NCBI RefSeq assembly: GCF_003234265.2
Contig: NZ_CP126256.1
Location: 2,852,001-2,916,000, forward strand
From: Curtobacterium sp. MCSS17_015
Lineage (GTDB): Bacteria > Actinomycetota > Actinomycetes > Actinomycetales > Microbacteriaceae
Reading direction: 5' to 3'
Length of the DNA: 64,000 nt
Position 1 is the first letter of the stretch. Each line of letters begins with the position of its first letter. The translations under genes and the position numbers were made by a program. Shown one piece after another: positions 32,242 through 43,401 of this stretch. The notes below the pieces were generated by a model. That model was not told where the DNA came from, did not search any database, and saw nothing but the letters and a program-made list of their open reading frames with translations.

Positions 32242-32544
32242 ATGGCCAAGCCGACCCGATCCACCGGGGCCCCCCGCACTGCTGCGGAACCCCCGGCGAC
32301 GTTCAATCGTACCGAACGCACGCTCGCGTTCATGGTCGGTGGGATCGTCCTCCTCATCCTGGCGTGCTTCATCGTCATGATCACCGGGTGGTTGACGCTG
32401 CAGCAGATCCCGGGGGACGGCATCTGGCCGGTCGCCCTGGGGGTCGTCTACTTCGGTCCGCCGGTCGCGTTCGTCCTCATGCTGACGCTCCTGGTCGTCA
32501 CCTGGACGCGCAAGGCGCGGCAGCACCGCACAGAGGCTCGCTGA
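32242..32544 (+). CDS. Small membrane protein, two helices
   Basis: A 100-residue protein with membrane helices at ~28-50 (TLAFMVGGIVLLILACFIVM) and ~64-87 (VALGVVYFGPPVAFVLMLTL). Hydrophilic ends are basic. Unknown function. TATCCT (32230-32235) ends 6 nt before the ATG, suggesting a leaderless message. It is followed 26 bp later by the XPB-partner gene. Confidence 0.78.
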   Translation: MAKPTRSTGAPRTAAEPPATFNRTERTLAFMVGGIVLLILACFIVMITGWLTLQQIPGDGIWPVALGVVYFGPPVAFVLMLTLLVVTWTRKARQHRTEAR

Positions 32545-32570
32545 CGTCCGCCCCGGACGCCCGCAGGACG

Positions 32571-34355
32571 ATGACGACCACGACGGACCTCGCCGCACGC
32601 CTGCGCGAGCTCCCCGACGACGCGCTCGAGCGACTCGTGCTCGCGCGCGCCCTGCCCGCCGCCGCGCTCGGCGAATCCGGTCCGCAGCACATCGCGGACT
32701 TCTTCGACCTCGCTGAGGCGCTCCGCACCGACGACGCCGTGGACGCCGCCATCGAGCGGCTCCCCCGGCGCACGCTCGTCGCGCTGCGTGACGGCGGCTC
32801 CCCCGAGGACCTCGCTCCGGCCGTCGCACTCGGTCTGGTCGCCGAGGACGGCGCCGTGGACGACGCGGTCGCGGCCCGGTTGGCGGCCCGGCCCGGCCTG
32901 GTGCCGGACGGCCCGGGAGGCCCGGCGCCAGCCCGCCCCGCACCCGCCACCCCGCAGGACCCCGGAGACGGCGCGGACGACGCCCGCACTCGCGCCGCCG
33001 GGGCCGAGCACGCCTTCGAGACGCTCACCGTGCTCGCGGAACTCCTCCACGCGGCCGACGCCGGCGCCGTCCGGGAGGTCGCGAAGGGCGGGATCGGGGC
33101 GCCGCTCGCCAGACAACTCGCCGAACGCACGGGAGCGGACGCCGCCGTGGTGCCGGACCGCCTCGCGCTGCTCGACCGCGTCGGCGCCGCGCACCCGGAG
33201 GACGGCTCCTGGAAGGTGTCGGAACGCGGGCGGGCCTGGCTCCGGTCGTCGTGGCCCGATCGCTGGGCCTCGCTCGTGCACGACTGGCGGCGTGCCCTCG
33301 CCCCCGCCGTGGTCGAGGTCCTCGACCTCGCGGAGGACGACCTCACCGACCTGGTGGCGACGGGCCGTTGGGCGTACCCGGCCGGGTCGCGCTGGCTCGA
33401 CGCCGCGCTGCTGGACGCGGCGGGCACGGCCAGGGTCCTCGGGCTCGCGGTCGACGGACGCCTGACCTCCACCGGCTGTGCCCTGCTCGGGGACGACCCC
33501 GACGCAGCCCGGGCCGCCGCCGATGCCGATCTGCCCGGGACGGTCGACGGCGTGTACCTCCAGCCGGACCTCACCGTCATCGCACCGGGCCCGCTCTCGC
33601 CGGTCGACGACGACGACCTCCGCGCCGTCGCCGACCTCGAGGCGCCGGGACTCGCGGCGCGGTACCGGGTGTCCGAGGACTCGATCCGCCGGGCGCTGCG
33701 TGCCGGCCGCACCCGGGACGAGGTCCTGGCGCTCTTCACCCGACTCGGCGCCACCGACGTCCCGCAGCCCCTCACCTACCTCGTCGACCAGGTCGCCACG
33801 CGGGACGGCAGCGTCGTCGTCGGCCGCGGCGAGGGCGACCTCGGCTCGGTGGTGCACGGGACCCCCGAGCAACTCGACCTCATCGGGGTGGACGCCGAGC
33901 TCCGCCAACTGGCGTGGGAGCGGCCCGACCTCACCACCCTCGTGACGAAGTACCCGCCGCACGTCGTGGCGAGCGCCCTCGAGGACCAGCGCTACCCGGC
34001 CGTGCTCGCAGCCGACGCCCGCCCCGAGGCGCGATCCGGGCCTCCCGTCCGACGGCGCACGCCGAGCCGTTCGCCCGGACAGGCGGCCCACGCGCTCGTG
34101 CAGCGCCTGCGTCTGACGACGGAGCGTGGCGACGCGGAGCCGGAGCAGGAGTGGATGGCCCGGCAGATCGACATGGCGGTGCGCGGACGGACGCCGGTCC
34201 GGGTGACGGTCCGGATGCCGGACGGGTCGGAGCGGCCGTTCTCGATCGTCCCGACCTCGGTCGCCGCCGGTCGGGTGCGTGGGAAGGACACCGCGGTGGA
34301 CGTCGAGCGGACCCTCCCGCTGTCACTCGTCGTCGCGATCGAGAGCGATGCCTGA
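32571..34355 (+). CDS. XPB/Ssl2-like helicase-associated domain protein
   Basis: A 594-residue protein like mycobacterial proteins encoded next to XPB. It contains repeated winged-helix-like segments (LPDDALERLVLARALP; FDLAEALRTDDAVDAAIERL; FETLTVLAELLHAAD), the helicase-associated domain (VDGVYLQPDLTVIAPGPLSP...YRVSEDSIRRALRAGRTRDE) and a WYL-like C-terminal part (RQIDMAVRGRTPVRVTVRMP). It has no ATPase motifs. It lies 58 bp upstream of the XPB helicase and probably works with it in DNA repair or transcription. Confidence 0.9.
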   Translation: MTTTTDLAARLRELPDDALERLVLARALPAAALGESGPQHIADFFDLAEALRTDDAVDAAIERLPRRTLVALRDGGSPEDLAPAVALGLVAEDGAVDDAVAARLAARPGLVPDGPGGPAPARPAPATPQDPGDGADDARTRAAGAEHAFETLTVLAELLHAADAGAVREVAKGGIGAPLARQLAERTGADAAVVPDRLALLDRVGAAHPEDGSWKVSERGRAWLRSSWPDRWASLVHDWRRALAPAVVEVLDLAEDDLTDLVATGRWAYPAGSRWLDAALLDAAGTARVLGLAVDGRLTSTGCALLGDDPDAARAAADADLPGTVDGVYLQPDLTVIAPGPLSPVDDDDLRAVADLEAPGLAARYRVSEDSIRRALRAGRTRDEVLALFTRLGATDVPQPLTYLVDQVATRDGSVVVGRGEGDLGSVVHGTPEQLDLIGVDAELRQLAWERPDLTTLVTKYPPHVVASALEDQRYPAVLAADARPEARSGPPVRRRTPSRSPGQAAHALVQRLRLTTERGDAEPEQEWMARQIDMAVRGRTPVRVTVRMPDGSERPFSIVPTSVAAGRVRGKDTAVDVERTLPLSLVVAIESDA

Positions 34356-34413
34356 CGGGCGTCCTGTGGACAACCGGGCGTCGCACCAGCTGCGCCGCCT
34401 AGGCTGATCCGTC

Positions 34414-36111
34414 ATGAACGGACCGCTGATCGTGCAGAGTGACCGCACCGTCCTGCTCGAGGTCGCGCACCCCGAGGCAGAGGACGCCCGCCACGCGCTC
34501 GCGGTCTTCGCCGAGCTCGAGCGGGCGCCGGAGCACGTGCACACCTACCGCATCACGCGGCTCGGGCTGTGGAACGCGCGGGCTGCCGGACACGACGCCG
34601 CGTCCATGGTCGACACCCTCGAACGGTTCGCGAAGTTCCCGGTGCCGCAGAGCGTCACGGTCGACATCGAGGACACCGTCTCCCGCTACGGCCGTCTGGT
34701 GATCCGGCGCGAGGAGCGCGAGGACGCCCCGGTCATCGCGAACTCCCCGTCCGAGGAGCTCGAGCAGCAGCCCGCGCTCGTGCTGACCGCGTCGGACCCG
34801 GCGCTCCTCGCCGAGGTCACGCGGTCGAAGCGCATCCAGCCGCTCCTCGGCGAGCGCCGCTCGGACACCGCCGTCGAACTGCAGGCCTGGGCTCGCGGGC
34901 AGGTCAAGCAGGAGCTCGTGAAGATCGGCTGGCCCGCCGAGGACCTCGCCGGTTACACGCCCGGACAGCCGCACGACATCGACCTCGACACCGCGGACTG
35001 GGACCTCCGGCCGTACCAGCACGACGCCGTGGACAGCTTCTTCCAGCAGGGATCCGGGGTCGTCGTGCTGCCCTGTGGCGCCGGCAAGACCTTGGTCGGT
35101 GCCGGGGCGATGGCGACCGTCAAGGCGACGACGCTCATCCTCGTCACGAACACCGTCTCGGCGCGGCAGTGGCGGACCGAGCTGCTCAAGCGCACCACCC
35201 TGACCGAGGACGAGATCGGCGAGTACTCCGGCAGTGTCAAGGAGATCCGGCCGGTCACGATCGCGACCTACCAGATCCTCACCGCCCGTCGGAAGGGCGC
35301 CTACACACACCTGTCCCTCCTCGACGCCCTCGACTGGGGGCTCGTGGTCTACGACGAGGTGCACCTGCTCCCCGCGCCGGTGTTCAAGCTGACCGCCGAC
35401 CTGCAGGCGCGGCGGCGGCTCGGGCTGACGGCGACACTCGTGCGCGAGGACGGGCGCGAGGGTGACGTCTTCTCCCTGATCGGGCCGAAGCGCTACGACG
35501 CGCCGTGGAAGGAGATCGAGGCGCAGGGCTACATCTCCCCCGCCGAGTGCTACGAGGTCCGGATCGACCTCGCGCACGAGGACCGGTTGGAGTACGCGGC
35601 CTCGAGCGACGACGAGCGGTACCGGCTCGCGGCGACCTCGCCGGCCAAGACGCCGGTGGTGCGGGACCTGATCGAGAAACACCGGGGTGAGCAGATCCTC
35701 GTCATCGGGCAGTACATCGACCAGCTTGACGAGCTCGCGGCATCCCTCGACGCCGCCGAGATCACGGGCGCGACGCCCGTCGACGAGCGGGAGCGGCTGT
35801 ACCAGGCGTTCCGCGAGGGCGCGATCGACGTGCTCGTCGTGTCCAAGGTCGCGAACTTCTCCGTCGACCTGCCGGACGCGACCGTGGCGATCCAGGTGTC
35901 GGGCTCGTTCGGGTCCCGGCAGGAAGAAGCGCAGCGGCTCGGCCGACTCCTCCGGCCGAACAAGGACGGCGTCCCGGCGTCGTTCTACACCTTGGTCACG
36001 CGCGACACCGTGGACCAGGACTTCGCACAGAACCGGCAGCGCTTCCTCGCGGAACAGGGGTACTCGTACACGATCCTCGACGCCGACCAGGTGGCACCGG
36101 CCGCCGCGTAG
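34414..36111 (+). CDS. DNA repair helicase XPB
   Basis: A 565-residue SF2 helicase, the bacterial counterpart of eukaryotic XPB. Residues 1-190 hold the damage-recognition-like domain. Walker A is PCGAGKT, Walker B is DEVH, motif III is LTATLVRED with the RED motif characteristic of XPB, and motif VI is QRLGRLLRP. A TAGGCT hexamer (34400-34405) ends 8 nt before the ATG. It would unwind 3'-5' and act with the partner encoded upstream. Confidence 0.95.
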   Translation: MNGPLIVQSDRTVLLEVAHPEAEDARHALAVFAELERAPEHVHTYRITRLGLWNARAAGHDAASMVDTLERFAKFPVPQSVTVDIEDTVSRYGRLVIRREEREDAPVIANSPSEELEQQPALVLTASDPALLAEVTRSKRIQPLLGERRSDTAVELQAWARGQVKQELVKIGWPAEDLAGYTPGQPHDIDLDTADWDLRPYQHDAVDSFFQQGSGVVVLPCGAGKTLVGAGAMATVKATTLILVTNTVSARQWRTELLKRTTLTEDEIGEYSGSVKEIRPVTIATYQILTARRKGAYTHLSLLDALDWGLVVYDEVHLLPAPVFKLTADLQARRRLGLTATLVREDGREGDVFSLIGPKRYDAPWKEIEAQGYISPAECYEVRIDLAHEDRLEYAASSDDERYRLAATSPAKTPVVRDLIEKHRGEQILVIGQYIDQLDELAASLDAAEITGATPVDERERLYQAFREGAIDVLVVSKVANFSVDLPDATVAIQVSGSFGSRQEEAQRLGRLLRPNKDGVPASFYTLVTRDTVDQDFAQNRQRFLAEQGYSYTILDADQVAPAAA

Positions 36112-36192
36112 TACCCGCCGCCTCAGTGCGCCTCTGGCCAACACACGAAGTGCTCCCAGGAAGCAGCCAGGGAACAGTCAGAGGATGGGGTC

Positions 36193-36888
36193 ATGACCGA
36201 CGGACCCAAGATCCTCATCGTCGACGACGAGCCGAACATCCGCGATCTCCTCACGACCTCGCTGCGCTTCGCCGGATTCGCGGTGCGGGCGGTCGGGAAC
36301 GGTGCACAGGCGATCTCCGCCGTGCTCGAAGAGGAGCCGGACCTCATCATCCTCGACGTCATGCTCCCCGACATGAACGGGTTCGGCGTCACCAAGCGCC
36401 TCCGTTCCTCGGGCTACACCTCGCCGATCCTCTTCCTGACGGCGAAGGACGACACCGAGGACAAGATCACCGGGCTCACGGTCGGTGGAGACGACTACGT
36501 CACCAAGCCGTTCTCGCTGGACGAGATCGTCGCCCGCATCAAGGCGATCCTCCGTCGCACGATGAACGACGAAGAGGACGCGATCATCCGCGCCGGCGAA
36601 CTCACGATGGACCAGGACACGCACGAGGTCACCATCGGCGACGCGCAGATCGAGCTCTCCCCCACCGAGTTCAAGTTGCTCCGCTACCTCATGCTCAACC
36701 CCAACCGGGTGCTGTCGAAGGCGCAGATCCTCGACCACGTCTGGGAGTACGACTTCAACGGCGACGCCGGCATCGTGGAGTCCTACATCTCCTACCTGCG
36801 TCGGAAGCTCGACCAGTACTCGGCCGAGCCGATCATCCAGACCAAGCGCGGCTTCGGCTACATGCTCAAGGCGACCAAGGCCTCCTGA
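36193..36888 (+). CDS. OmpR-family response regulator
   Basis: A 231-residue DNA-binding response regulator. The receiver has the acidic pair (VDDEPNIRD), phospho-acceptor Asp55 (IILDVMLPD), Thr in FLTAKDD and Lys in YVTKPFS. The C-terminal winged helix reads LSPTEFKLLRYLMLNPNRVL...SYISYLRRKL. It is paired with the sensor kinase 83 bp downstream. The regulon is unknown. Confidence 0.94.
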   Translation: MTDGPKILIVDDEPNIRDLLTTSLRFAGFAVRAVGNGAQAISAVLEEEPDLIILDVMLPDMNGFGVTKRLRSSGYTSPILFLTAKDDTEDKITGLTVGGDDYVTKPFSLDEIVARIKAILRRTMNDEEDAIIRAGELTMDQDTHEVTIGDAQIELSPTEFKLLRYLMLNPNRVLSKAQILDHVWEYDFNGDAGIVESYISYLRRKLDQYSAEPIIQTKRGFGYMLKATKAS

Positions 36889-36922
36889 GCGCCGAGCTGG
36901 CCAGGTCGCACAGCTGACTGTC

Positions 36923-36953
36923 GGCGGCCGTCGGGTTCTTCCCGGCGGCCGCC
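36923..36953 (+). terminator. Hairpin between response regulator and kinase
   Basis: Arms 36923-36935 and 36941-36953 pair over 13 bp with one G-T pair and a TTCTT loop. A TACTGT follows at 36957-36962, a possible -10 for separate kinase expression. It may act as a partial terminator in the operon. Confidence 0.6.
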
Positions 36954-36971
36954 GCTTACTGTTGGGGAAGC

Positions 36972-38681
36972 ATGCACGAGCGAATGAGCAACTGGTGGGA
37001 CGGGATCTCCCTCCGCACCAAGATCACCGGGATCACCGTCCTCCTGGTCGCACTCGGTCTGCTCGTCGCCGGGCTCGGGACCATGACGGTCCTGAGCACC
37101 TACCTCAACCTGCAGCTCGACACCCAGGTGAAGACGACGAGTTCGCAACTCGAGGGGCAGAACGTCAGCGACGGCGAGCAGTACTGCAAGCTGTCCGTCG
37201 TCCTCGAGAAGAGCTCCTACGTCGCTGCCTACGACGGAGACGGTGAGCAGATCTGCGACACCCAGTCCTCGTCGCAGCCGGACATCACCCGCGTCGACTT
37301 CACTGCCGCGGCGACCGCCGTGCACCCGTTCAGCCTGTACGACAAGCAGCACAGCCACGAATGGCGCGCCCAGGTCATCCCGGCGAACCTGCAGAACCTC
37401 TCGACGGGCGCGACCGAGACCGGGTACGTCCTCGTCGCCGTGTCGAGCGCGGACACCGATCAGACCATCCTGCGCTTCACCGTCATCTTCCTGTTCTTCG
37501 GCATCGCGGTGATCCTGCTCGGCGCGATGCTCACGCGCCTCCTCGTCACGGCCACGTTCGACCCGCTGCGCAACGTCGAGGACACGGCCGCGCGGTTCGC
37601 CGCCGGTGACTTCAACCAGCGACTCGACGCCGACACCCCGAACACCGAGGTCGGCCGCCTCAACCGCTCCCTCAACGCGATGCTCGAGCGGATCGACGAC
37701 GCGTTCGAGGACCGTCAGCGCACCATCGACCAGATGCGCCGCTTCGTCGGTGACGCCTCCCACGAGCTCCGGACCCCGCTCGTCTCCCTCCGCGGGTACG
37801 CCGAGCTCTACCGGATGGGAGCGCTCCGCAAGGAAGAAGACGTCGCCCAGGCGATGGAACGCATCGAGAAGGAGGCCCAGCGCATGGGCCTGCTCGTGCA
37901 GGACCTCCTGCAGCTCGCGCGCATCGACGAGTCGAAGCCGCTCGAGCTCGGGCCGGTCGACCTCGTCGCCATCGCCCGCGACTCCGCCCTCGACACGATG
38001 GCGTCGAACCCGGACCGCGAGATCCAGGTGCTCGTCGAGGACGCCCTGACCGGTGAGAACGTGCCGCAGGCCGTGCGCCCGGCCAGCGCCTTCGGTGCCG
38101 CTGCCGACGGCGACCGTGCCCCCGCCGCGCCGGCGTCGCCCTCGCTCAACACCACCGGGCCGATCGCGTTCTCACGCCAGACCATCGCACGCCTGCGTGC
38201 CCGTCGGTCCCGGGCGATGAACGTCGACACGAAGAACCCGACGGACGAGACGACCCCGCTGCCGACGATCGTGCTGCCGAAGCGCCCACCGATCGTCCTG
38301 GCCGAGGAGAACAAGATCCGTCAGGTCATCACGAACCTGATGGGCAACGCGATGCGGTTCACCGAGCACGACGACCCCATCGAGATCGGCATCGGGGTGG
38401 ATGACGACCGCGGCATGGCGCACATCGACGTGATCGACCACGGCGAGGGCATCCCGCCCCAGCTGCGCGACAAGATCTTCCAGCGCTTCTGGCGCGCGGA
38501 CACCTCTCGTGCGCGGGACACCGGCGGATCGGGCCTCGGGCTCGCGATCGTGTCGGGCATCGTGCACGCGCACAACGGGTCGGTGGAGGTGTTCGACACC
38601 CCCGGTGGTGGTGCGACGTTCCGCGTGTGGCTGCCGCTCCTGCCCCGCGAGTCCGCCCCCGCCGCGCCCGTCCTGTCCTGA
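36972..38681 (+). CDS. Sensor histidine kinase with insertion before the ATPase N-box
   Basis: A 569-residue membrane kinase. Helices at ~17-42 and ~166-192 bracket a 120-residue extracellular sensor with cysteines at 72 and 95. HAMP follows (to ~245), then HisKA with phospho-acceptor His264 (DASHELRTPLVSLRGYAELY) and HATPase_c: N-box NKIRQVITNLMGNAMRF, DHGEGIP, and GGSGLGLAIV. Residues ~358-435 are an Ala/Pro/Thr-rich insertion inside the ATPase domain, before the N-box. GGGGAAG precedes the ATG at 36972; ATG 36984 is an alternative. Confidence 0.93.
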   Translation: MHERMSNWWDGISLRTKITGITVLLVALGLLVAGLGTMTVLSTYLNLQLDTQVKTTSSQLEGQNVSDGEQYCKLSVVLEKSSYVAAYDGDGEQICDTQSSSQPDITRVDFTAAATAVHPFSLYDKQHSHEWRAQVIPANLQNLSTGATETGYVLVAVSSADTDQTILRFTVIFLFFGIAVILLGAMLTRLLVTATFDPLRNVEDTAARFAAGDFNQRLDADTPNTEVGRLNRSLNAMLERIDDAFEDRQRTIDQMRRFVGDASHELRTPLVSLRGYAELYRMGALRKEEDVAQAMERIEKEAQRMGLLVQDLLQLARIDESKPLELGPVDLVAIARDSALDTMASNPDREIQVLVEDALTGENVPQAVRPASAFGAAADGDRAPAAPASPSLNTTGPIAFSRQTIARLRARRSRAMNVDTKNPTDETTPLPTIVLPKRPPIVLAEENKIRQVITNLMGNAMRFTEHDDPIEIGIGVDDDRGMAHIDVIDHGEGIPPQLRDKIFQRFWRADTSRARDTGGSGLGLAIVSGIVHAHNGSVEVFDTPGGGATFRVWLPLLPRESAPAAPVLS

Positions 38682-38704
38682 CCCCCGGCCTGGTGCCGGG
38701 CACC

Positions 38705-38793
38705 GGGCGGCGGCGCGGCGCGGCGGCGGCGGCGGCGCGGCGGCGCGGCGGCGCGGCGGCGGCGGCGCGGCCGCGCGGTGGCGGCGGCGCGGG
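38705..38793. repeat. Almost pure G+C low-complexity tract
   Basis: GGCGGCGC-type units run for about 90 bases with a single T. It follows the kinase gene and abuts a copy of the palindromic repeat (38793). Confidence 0.85.
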
Positions 38794-38845
38794 ATTCCGC
38801 AATTCTGGAACCTCGACGGTCGAGATGCGCCGATCGTGGAACCTC
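38793..38845 (+). repeat. REP-like palindromic repeat, copy A (truncated, diverged)
   Basis: Reads ATTCCGCAATTCTGGAACC, then CGAGATGCGC, then GGAACC at the same spacing as copies B (39914-39993) and C (54762-54838). The 5' third of the element is missing and replaced by the G+C tract. It touches the stop of the DUF559-type gene. Confidence 0.65.
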
Positions 38846-38846
38846 G

Positions 38847-39776
38847 TCAGTACTCACGCGGCGCGTCGCGGAACCGCCGCGTCGGACCTGCCGCCCGTTC
38901 GACGCGCCGTTGCTCGAACGCCTGTCGAAGACGCTCGAACAGCACTGCGGGACGGTCCGCGTCGACCGCAGTCGCGTGCACGACGATCCAGTCGTTCACG
39001 ACGAAGCCGTTCGATCGCCGTCGATCATGTCGGAAGGTCTGCTGTTCACGGTGGTGGTCGCCGTCGTACTCGAGGGCGATCCGGAGGTCCGGCCATGCCA
39101 TGTCCGCCCGCCCCAGGAACGTGCCCGACGCGTCGAAGACGTCGTGGTTCACCTCCGGCTCCGGGAACCCCGCGTCGACGACCCGGACACGCATCCTGCT
39201 CTCCATCGGTGACTCCGATCCTGCCCGGACCCGCGCCAGCGCGGCTCGCGCCCGGCGCACGTGTCGTCCCCTGGGCGGGATCGCCGCTCGCAGTCCGTCG
39301 AGCGTCGCCAGATCCGCAGGACCGAGGAAGTAGTCGCCGAGCACGACGAGGTCCTCGAGGCTCGACGACCCGGCACACTCGTACCACGAGCGCGCCGGCG
39401 CACTGAGCCGGAACCCGTTCCGGTACCGCACGTCGACGGTCGGGTCCCGGACGCGATGTGGGACGACGTGCGGGCGTCGCATGACCGGAGCGACTCCGAC
39501 GGACGTGACGTGGACCGCCTCGCCTCCGAAGTGGCCTGACACCGGCGCTCCCCAGAACAGTGCCGCAGTGCCATGGCTGAAGAACTGGTCGTCGCGGAGC
39601 ACCAGTGCGAGCGCCTCGACCCTGGACACACCGAGGCCGGAGGGAGCGCGGACCCCGTGGATGGGCGCTTCCAGGTCCGTCCGACTGAGCCGTGTGCGGG
39701 TCGCGCCAGCGGCCACCGCGTCCCGCACGCGGAACGGACCGTCGTCGGGCACGGGAAGTTCGGCTGGTCTGCTCAT
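38847..39776 (-). CDS. DUF559-type (Vsr-like) nuclease-domain protein with AbiEi-like N-terminus
   Basis: A 309-residue protein of a family very common in actinobacteria. The N-terminal ~50 residues (FRVRDAVAAGATRTRLSRTD, then LEAPIHGVRAPSG) resemble the winged helix of AbiEi-like antitoxins. The middle carries HGTAALFWGAPV and ARSWYECAG; the C-terminal ~100 residues have the PD-(D/E)xK-like core PEVNHDVFDASGTFLGRADM, ALEYDGDHH and VNDWIVVHAT. No partner toxin gene is adjacent. The gene lies between repeat copies A and B. Its role is unknown. Confidence 0.85.
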   Translation of the reverse strand: MSRPAELPVPDDGPFRVRDAVAAGATRTRLSRTDLEAPIHGVRAPSGLGVSRVEALALVLRDDQFFSHGTAALFWGAPVSGHFGGEAVHVTSVGVAPVMRRPHVVPHRVRDPTVDVRYRNGFRLSAPARSWYECAGSSSLEDLVVLGDYFLGPADLATLDGLRAAIPPRGRHVRRARAALARVRAGSESPMESRMRVRVVDAGFPEPEVNHDVFDASGTFLGRADMAWPDLRIALEYDGDHHREQQTFRHDRRRSNGFVVNDWIVVHATAVDADRPAVLFERLRQAFEQRRVERAAGPTRRFRDAPREY

Positions 39777-39913
39777 GGCCGTGAGCCTCGTCGACGAGGA
39801 CCGGCGTGGACACGACGTGGATCGCGCTTGTGGAGACGGAGGCGAGCCGGGCCTCCTGTGCGACGGAGTGAACGCGACGGAATCCTCCGGCGCCTGCGCG
39901 ACACCGCCGGTTC
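39777..39913. other. Leader region of the DUF559-type gene
   Basis: No coding region or clear promoter hexamers are seen in these ~140 bases between the gene start and repeat copy B. Confidence 0.4.
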
Positions 39914-39993
39914 CACGACGTGCCGTCTGCGTTCGTCGCGGTTCCGCAATTCTGCGATCCCGGCGCGCGAGATGCGCGAATTACGGAACCTCG
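39914..39993 (+). repeat. REP-like palindromic repeat, copy B (complete)
   Basis: An ~80-bp element: CACGACGTGCCG and GTTCGTCGCGG, then an imperfect inverted repeat GGTTCCGCAATTC (39940-39952) / GAATTACGGAACC (39977-39989) around an inner GCGCGAGATGCGC. Copy C on the other strand shares the same layout and length. Confidence 0.75.
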
Positions 39994-40027
39994 GAGGCCC
40001 CCCCCACGCGGAGGCCCCCGCACGCGG

Positions 40028-40062
40028 AAGGGCCCCCGCACGCGCAGCGTGCGAGGGCCCTT
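40028..40062 (-). terminator. Terminator of groEL
   Basis: Arms 40028-40043 and 40047-40062 pair over 16 bp with one mismatch and a 3-nt loop, 15 bp beyond the groEL stop. Confidence 0.85.
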
Positions 40063-40076
40063 GCCAGCAGGACGGA

Positions 40077-42117
<2,041 letters not shown>

Positions 42118-42385
42118 GTTCCTTGCTCCCTGCGGTACTGCTGTTGCGAACGACGGCACCATCGCACGTGGCGTCCGTCGGGTCCGAGCGCGTGTCGACT
42201 CACCCGGTTTCACGCCGGACGGGTCTCGGGGAGAGGCGTCGTCGCGATCGCGGGGTGACCAATGGTGACTCTGACCGAACCTCGCTGTTTCGGCAAGGGG
42301 TGTGACACGCATTTCACGCAGTGAACCCCGATCCGCAACGTGTCGGAAACACGACGAGCGTGTGCGACGCCTTCGGACCGTGCGG
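42118..42385. other. Long intergenic region upstream of the cold-shock gene
   Basis: No coding region is supported. Reverse-strand sequence here would form the promoter and leader of the csp gene. I could not pick out clear promoter hexamers. Confidence 0.4.
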
Positions 42386-42982
42386 TCAGCCCGTGTAGTC
42401 GGACCCGAGCACCACGGAGACGTCGGCGTTCGGGAACGCCGAGGACTGCTGTACGGCACTCACCCCGAGGGACTGCGCGACGCCCTGCGCGACGGCCGCC
42501 TGCGACTCCTGCTGGTAGTACACGATCGTCTGCGTCGCCCCGGTCGTCCCGGCGTCCCCGGTCGAGGTCACGGTCCACCCGGCGCCGCCGAGTTCCGTCG
42601 ACGCGTTCGCGGCGAGGCCCGCCGTCGAGGTCCCGTTCAGCACGACGAGCGTTGTCGCGCCCTGGTCGGCGGCGGTCGCGCCCGCTGCGGCGGAGGGCGA
42701 CTGCGTCGCCCCGTCTCCCGCGCCGGAGTCCGTCCCGGGGGAGGCACTGGCCGACGGCGACGCGGACGCGGAGGGCGTCGACCCCCCGCTGCCCTCCGTG
42801 AACTGCACGCTGCCGTTGAGCAGTGCGAGCACGAGCACCCCGATGCCGACGAGGACGCCGGTCGCGAGCGCCGCCCACGCGAAGACGACCCACCCGCCAC
42901 CTCGTCGCGCGGCACCGCGGTGCGCGCCGACCCGGGGGCCGTCCGGGACCTCGTCGAACCGGTCTCGCTCGAATCTCGTCAT
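42386..42982 (-). CDS. LytR C-terminal domain membrane protein
   Basis: A 198-residue protein with a basic cytoplasmic N-terminus, one membrane helix (~30-55, [20 protein letters not shown]), a Ser/Ala/Pro linker (~60-105) and a LytR_C domain ([40 protein letters not shown], ending [12 protein letters not shown]). Such domains accompany cell-wall-ligase-type proteins; here it stands alone without the catalytic domain. Its ATG overlaps the DUF3263 gene stop (ATGA). Confidence 0.9.
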   Translation of the reverse strand: MTRFERDRFDEVPDGPRVGAHRGAARRGGGWVVFAWAALATGVLVGIGVLVLALLNGSVQFTEGSGGSTPSASASPSASASPGTDSGAGDGATQSPSAAAGATAADQGATTLVVLNGTSTAGLAANASTELGGAGWTVTSTGDAGTTGATQTIVYYQQESQAAVAQGVAQSLGVSAVQQSSAFPNADVSVVLGSDYTG

Positions 42983-43278
42983 CGTTCCTCTTCACGTCCT
43001 TCGTGGTCGGCCGGGGGCGCGACGAAGCTGCGGGCAGCGCGTGCGCTCGTCCGGGCCCGGCGGAGCCGCTGCAGTCGGGTGACGAGCTGCGGGTCGTACG
43101 CGAGGGCTGCCGGTGAGTCGATCACGCGGTTGAGCACCTGGTAGTACCGCGCTGGCGACATGTCGAACTCGACCCGGATCTCCGCTTCCTTCGTCCGGTC
43201 GTGCCGTGCCCGCACGAGCTCGAAGGCGAGCACGTGCTTGGCGAGCTCGGTGAGCTCGTCGGCGGGGAGGGCGGGCAC
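42979..43278 (-). CDS. DUF3263 family protein
   Basis: A 99-residue basic helical protein. The core FELVRARHDRTKEAEIRVEF and DMSPARYYQVLNRVIDSP is typical of the actinobacterial DUF3263 family, which looks like a helix-turn-helix DNA-binding fold. GTG start at 43278. Its end overlaps the LytR_C gene by four bases, so the two are co-translated. Confidence 0.88.
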   Translation of the reverse strand: MPALPADELTELAKHVLAFELVRARHDRTKEAEIRVEFDMSPARYYQVLNRVIDSPAALAYDPQLVTRLQRLRRARTSARAARSFVAPPADHEGREEER

Positions 43279-43401
43279 AGCGTGGTCCGATCGCGAACGG
43301 GTTGCAGGTCTCGCACATCGTAGGGGCGGACGGCAGGTCGACCCTGGCACGGTGCTGGACTGTCGCGGAACCCGCTCAGCGCACGGCCCGCGCACCCTGG
43401 T

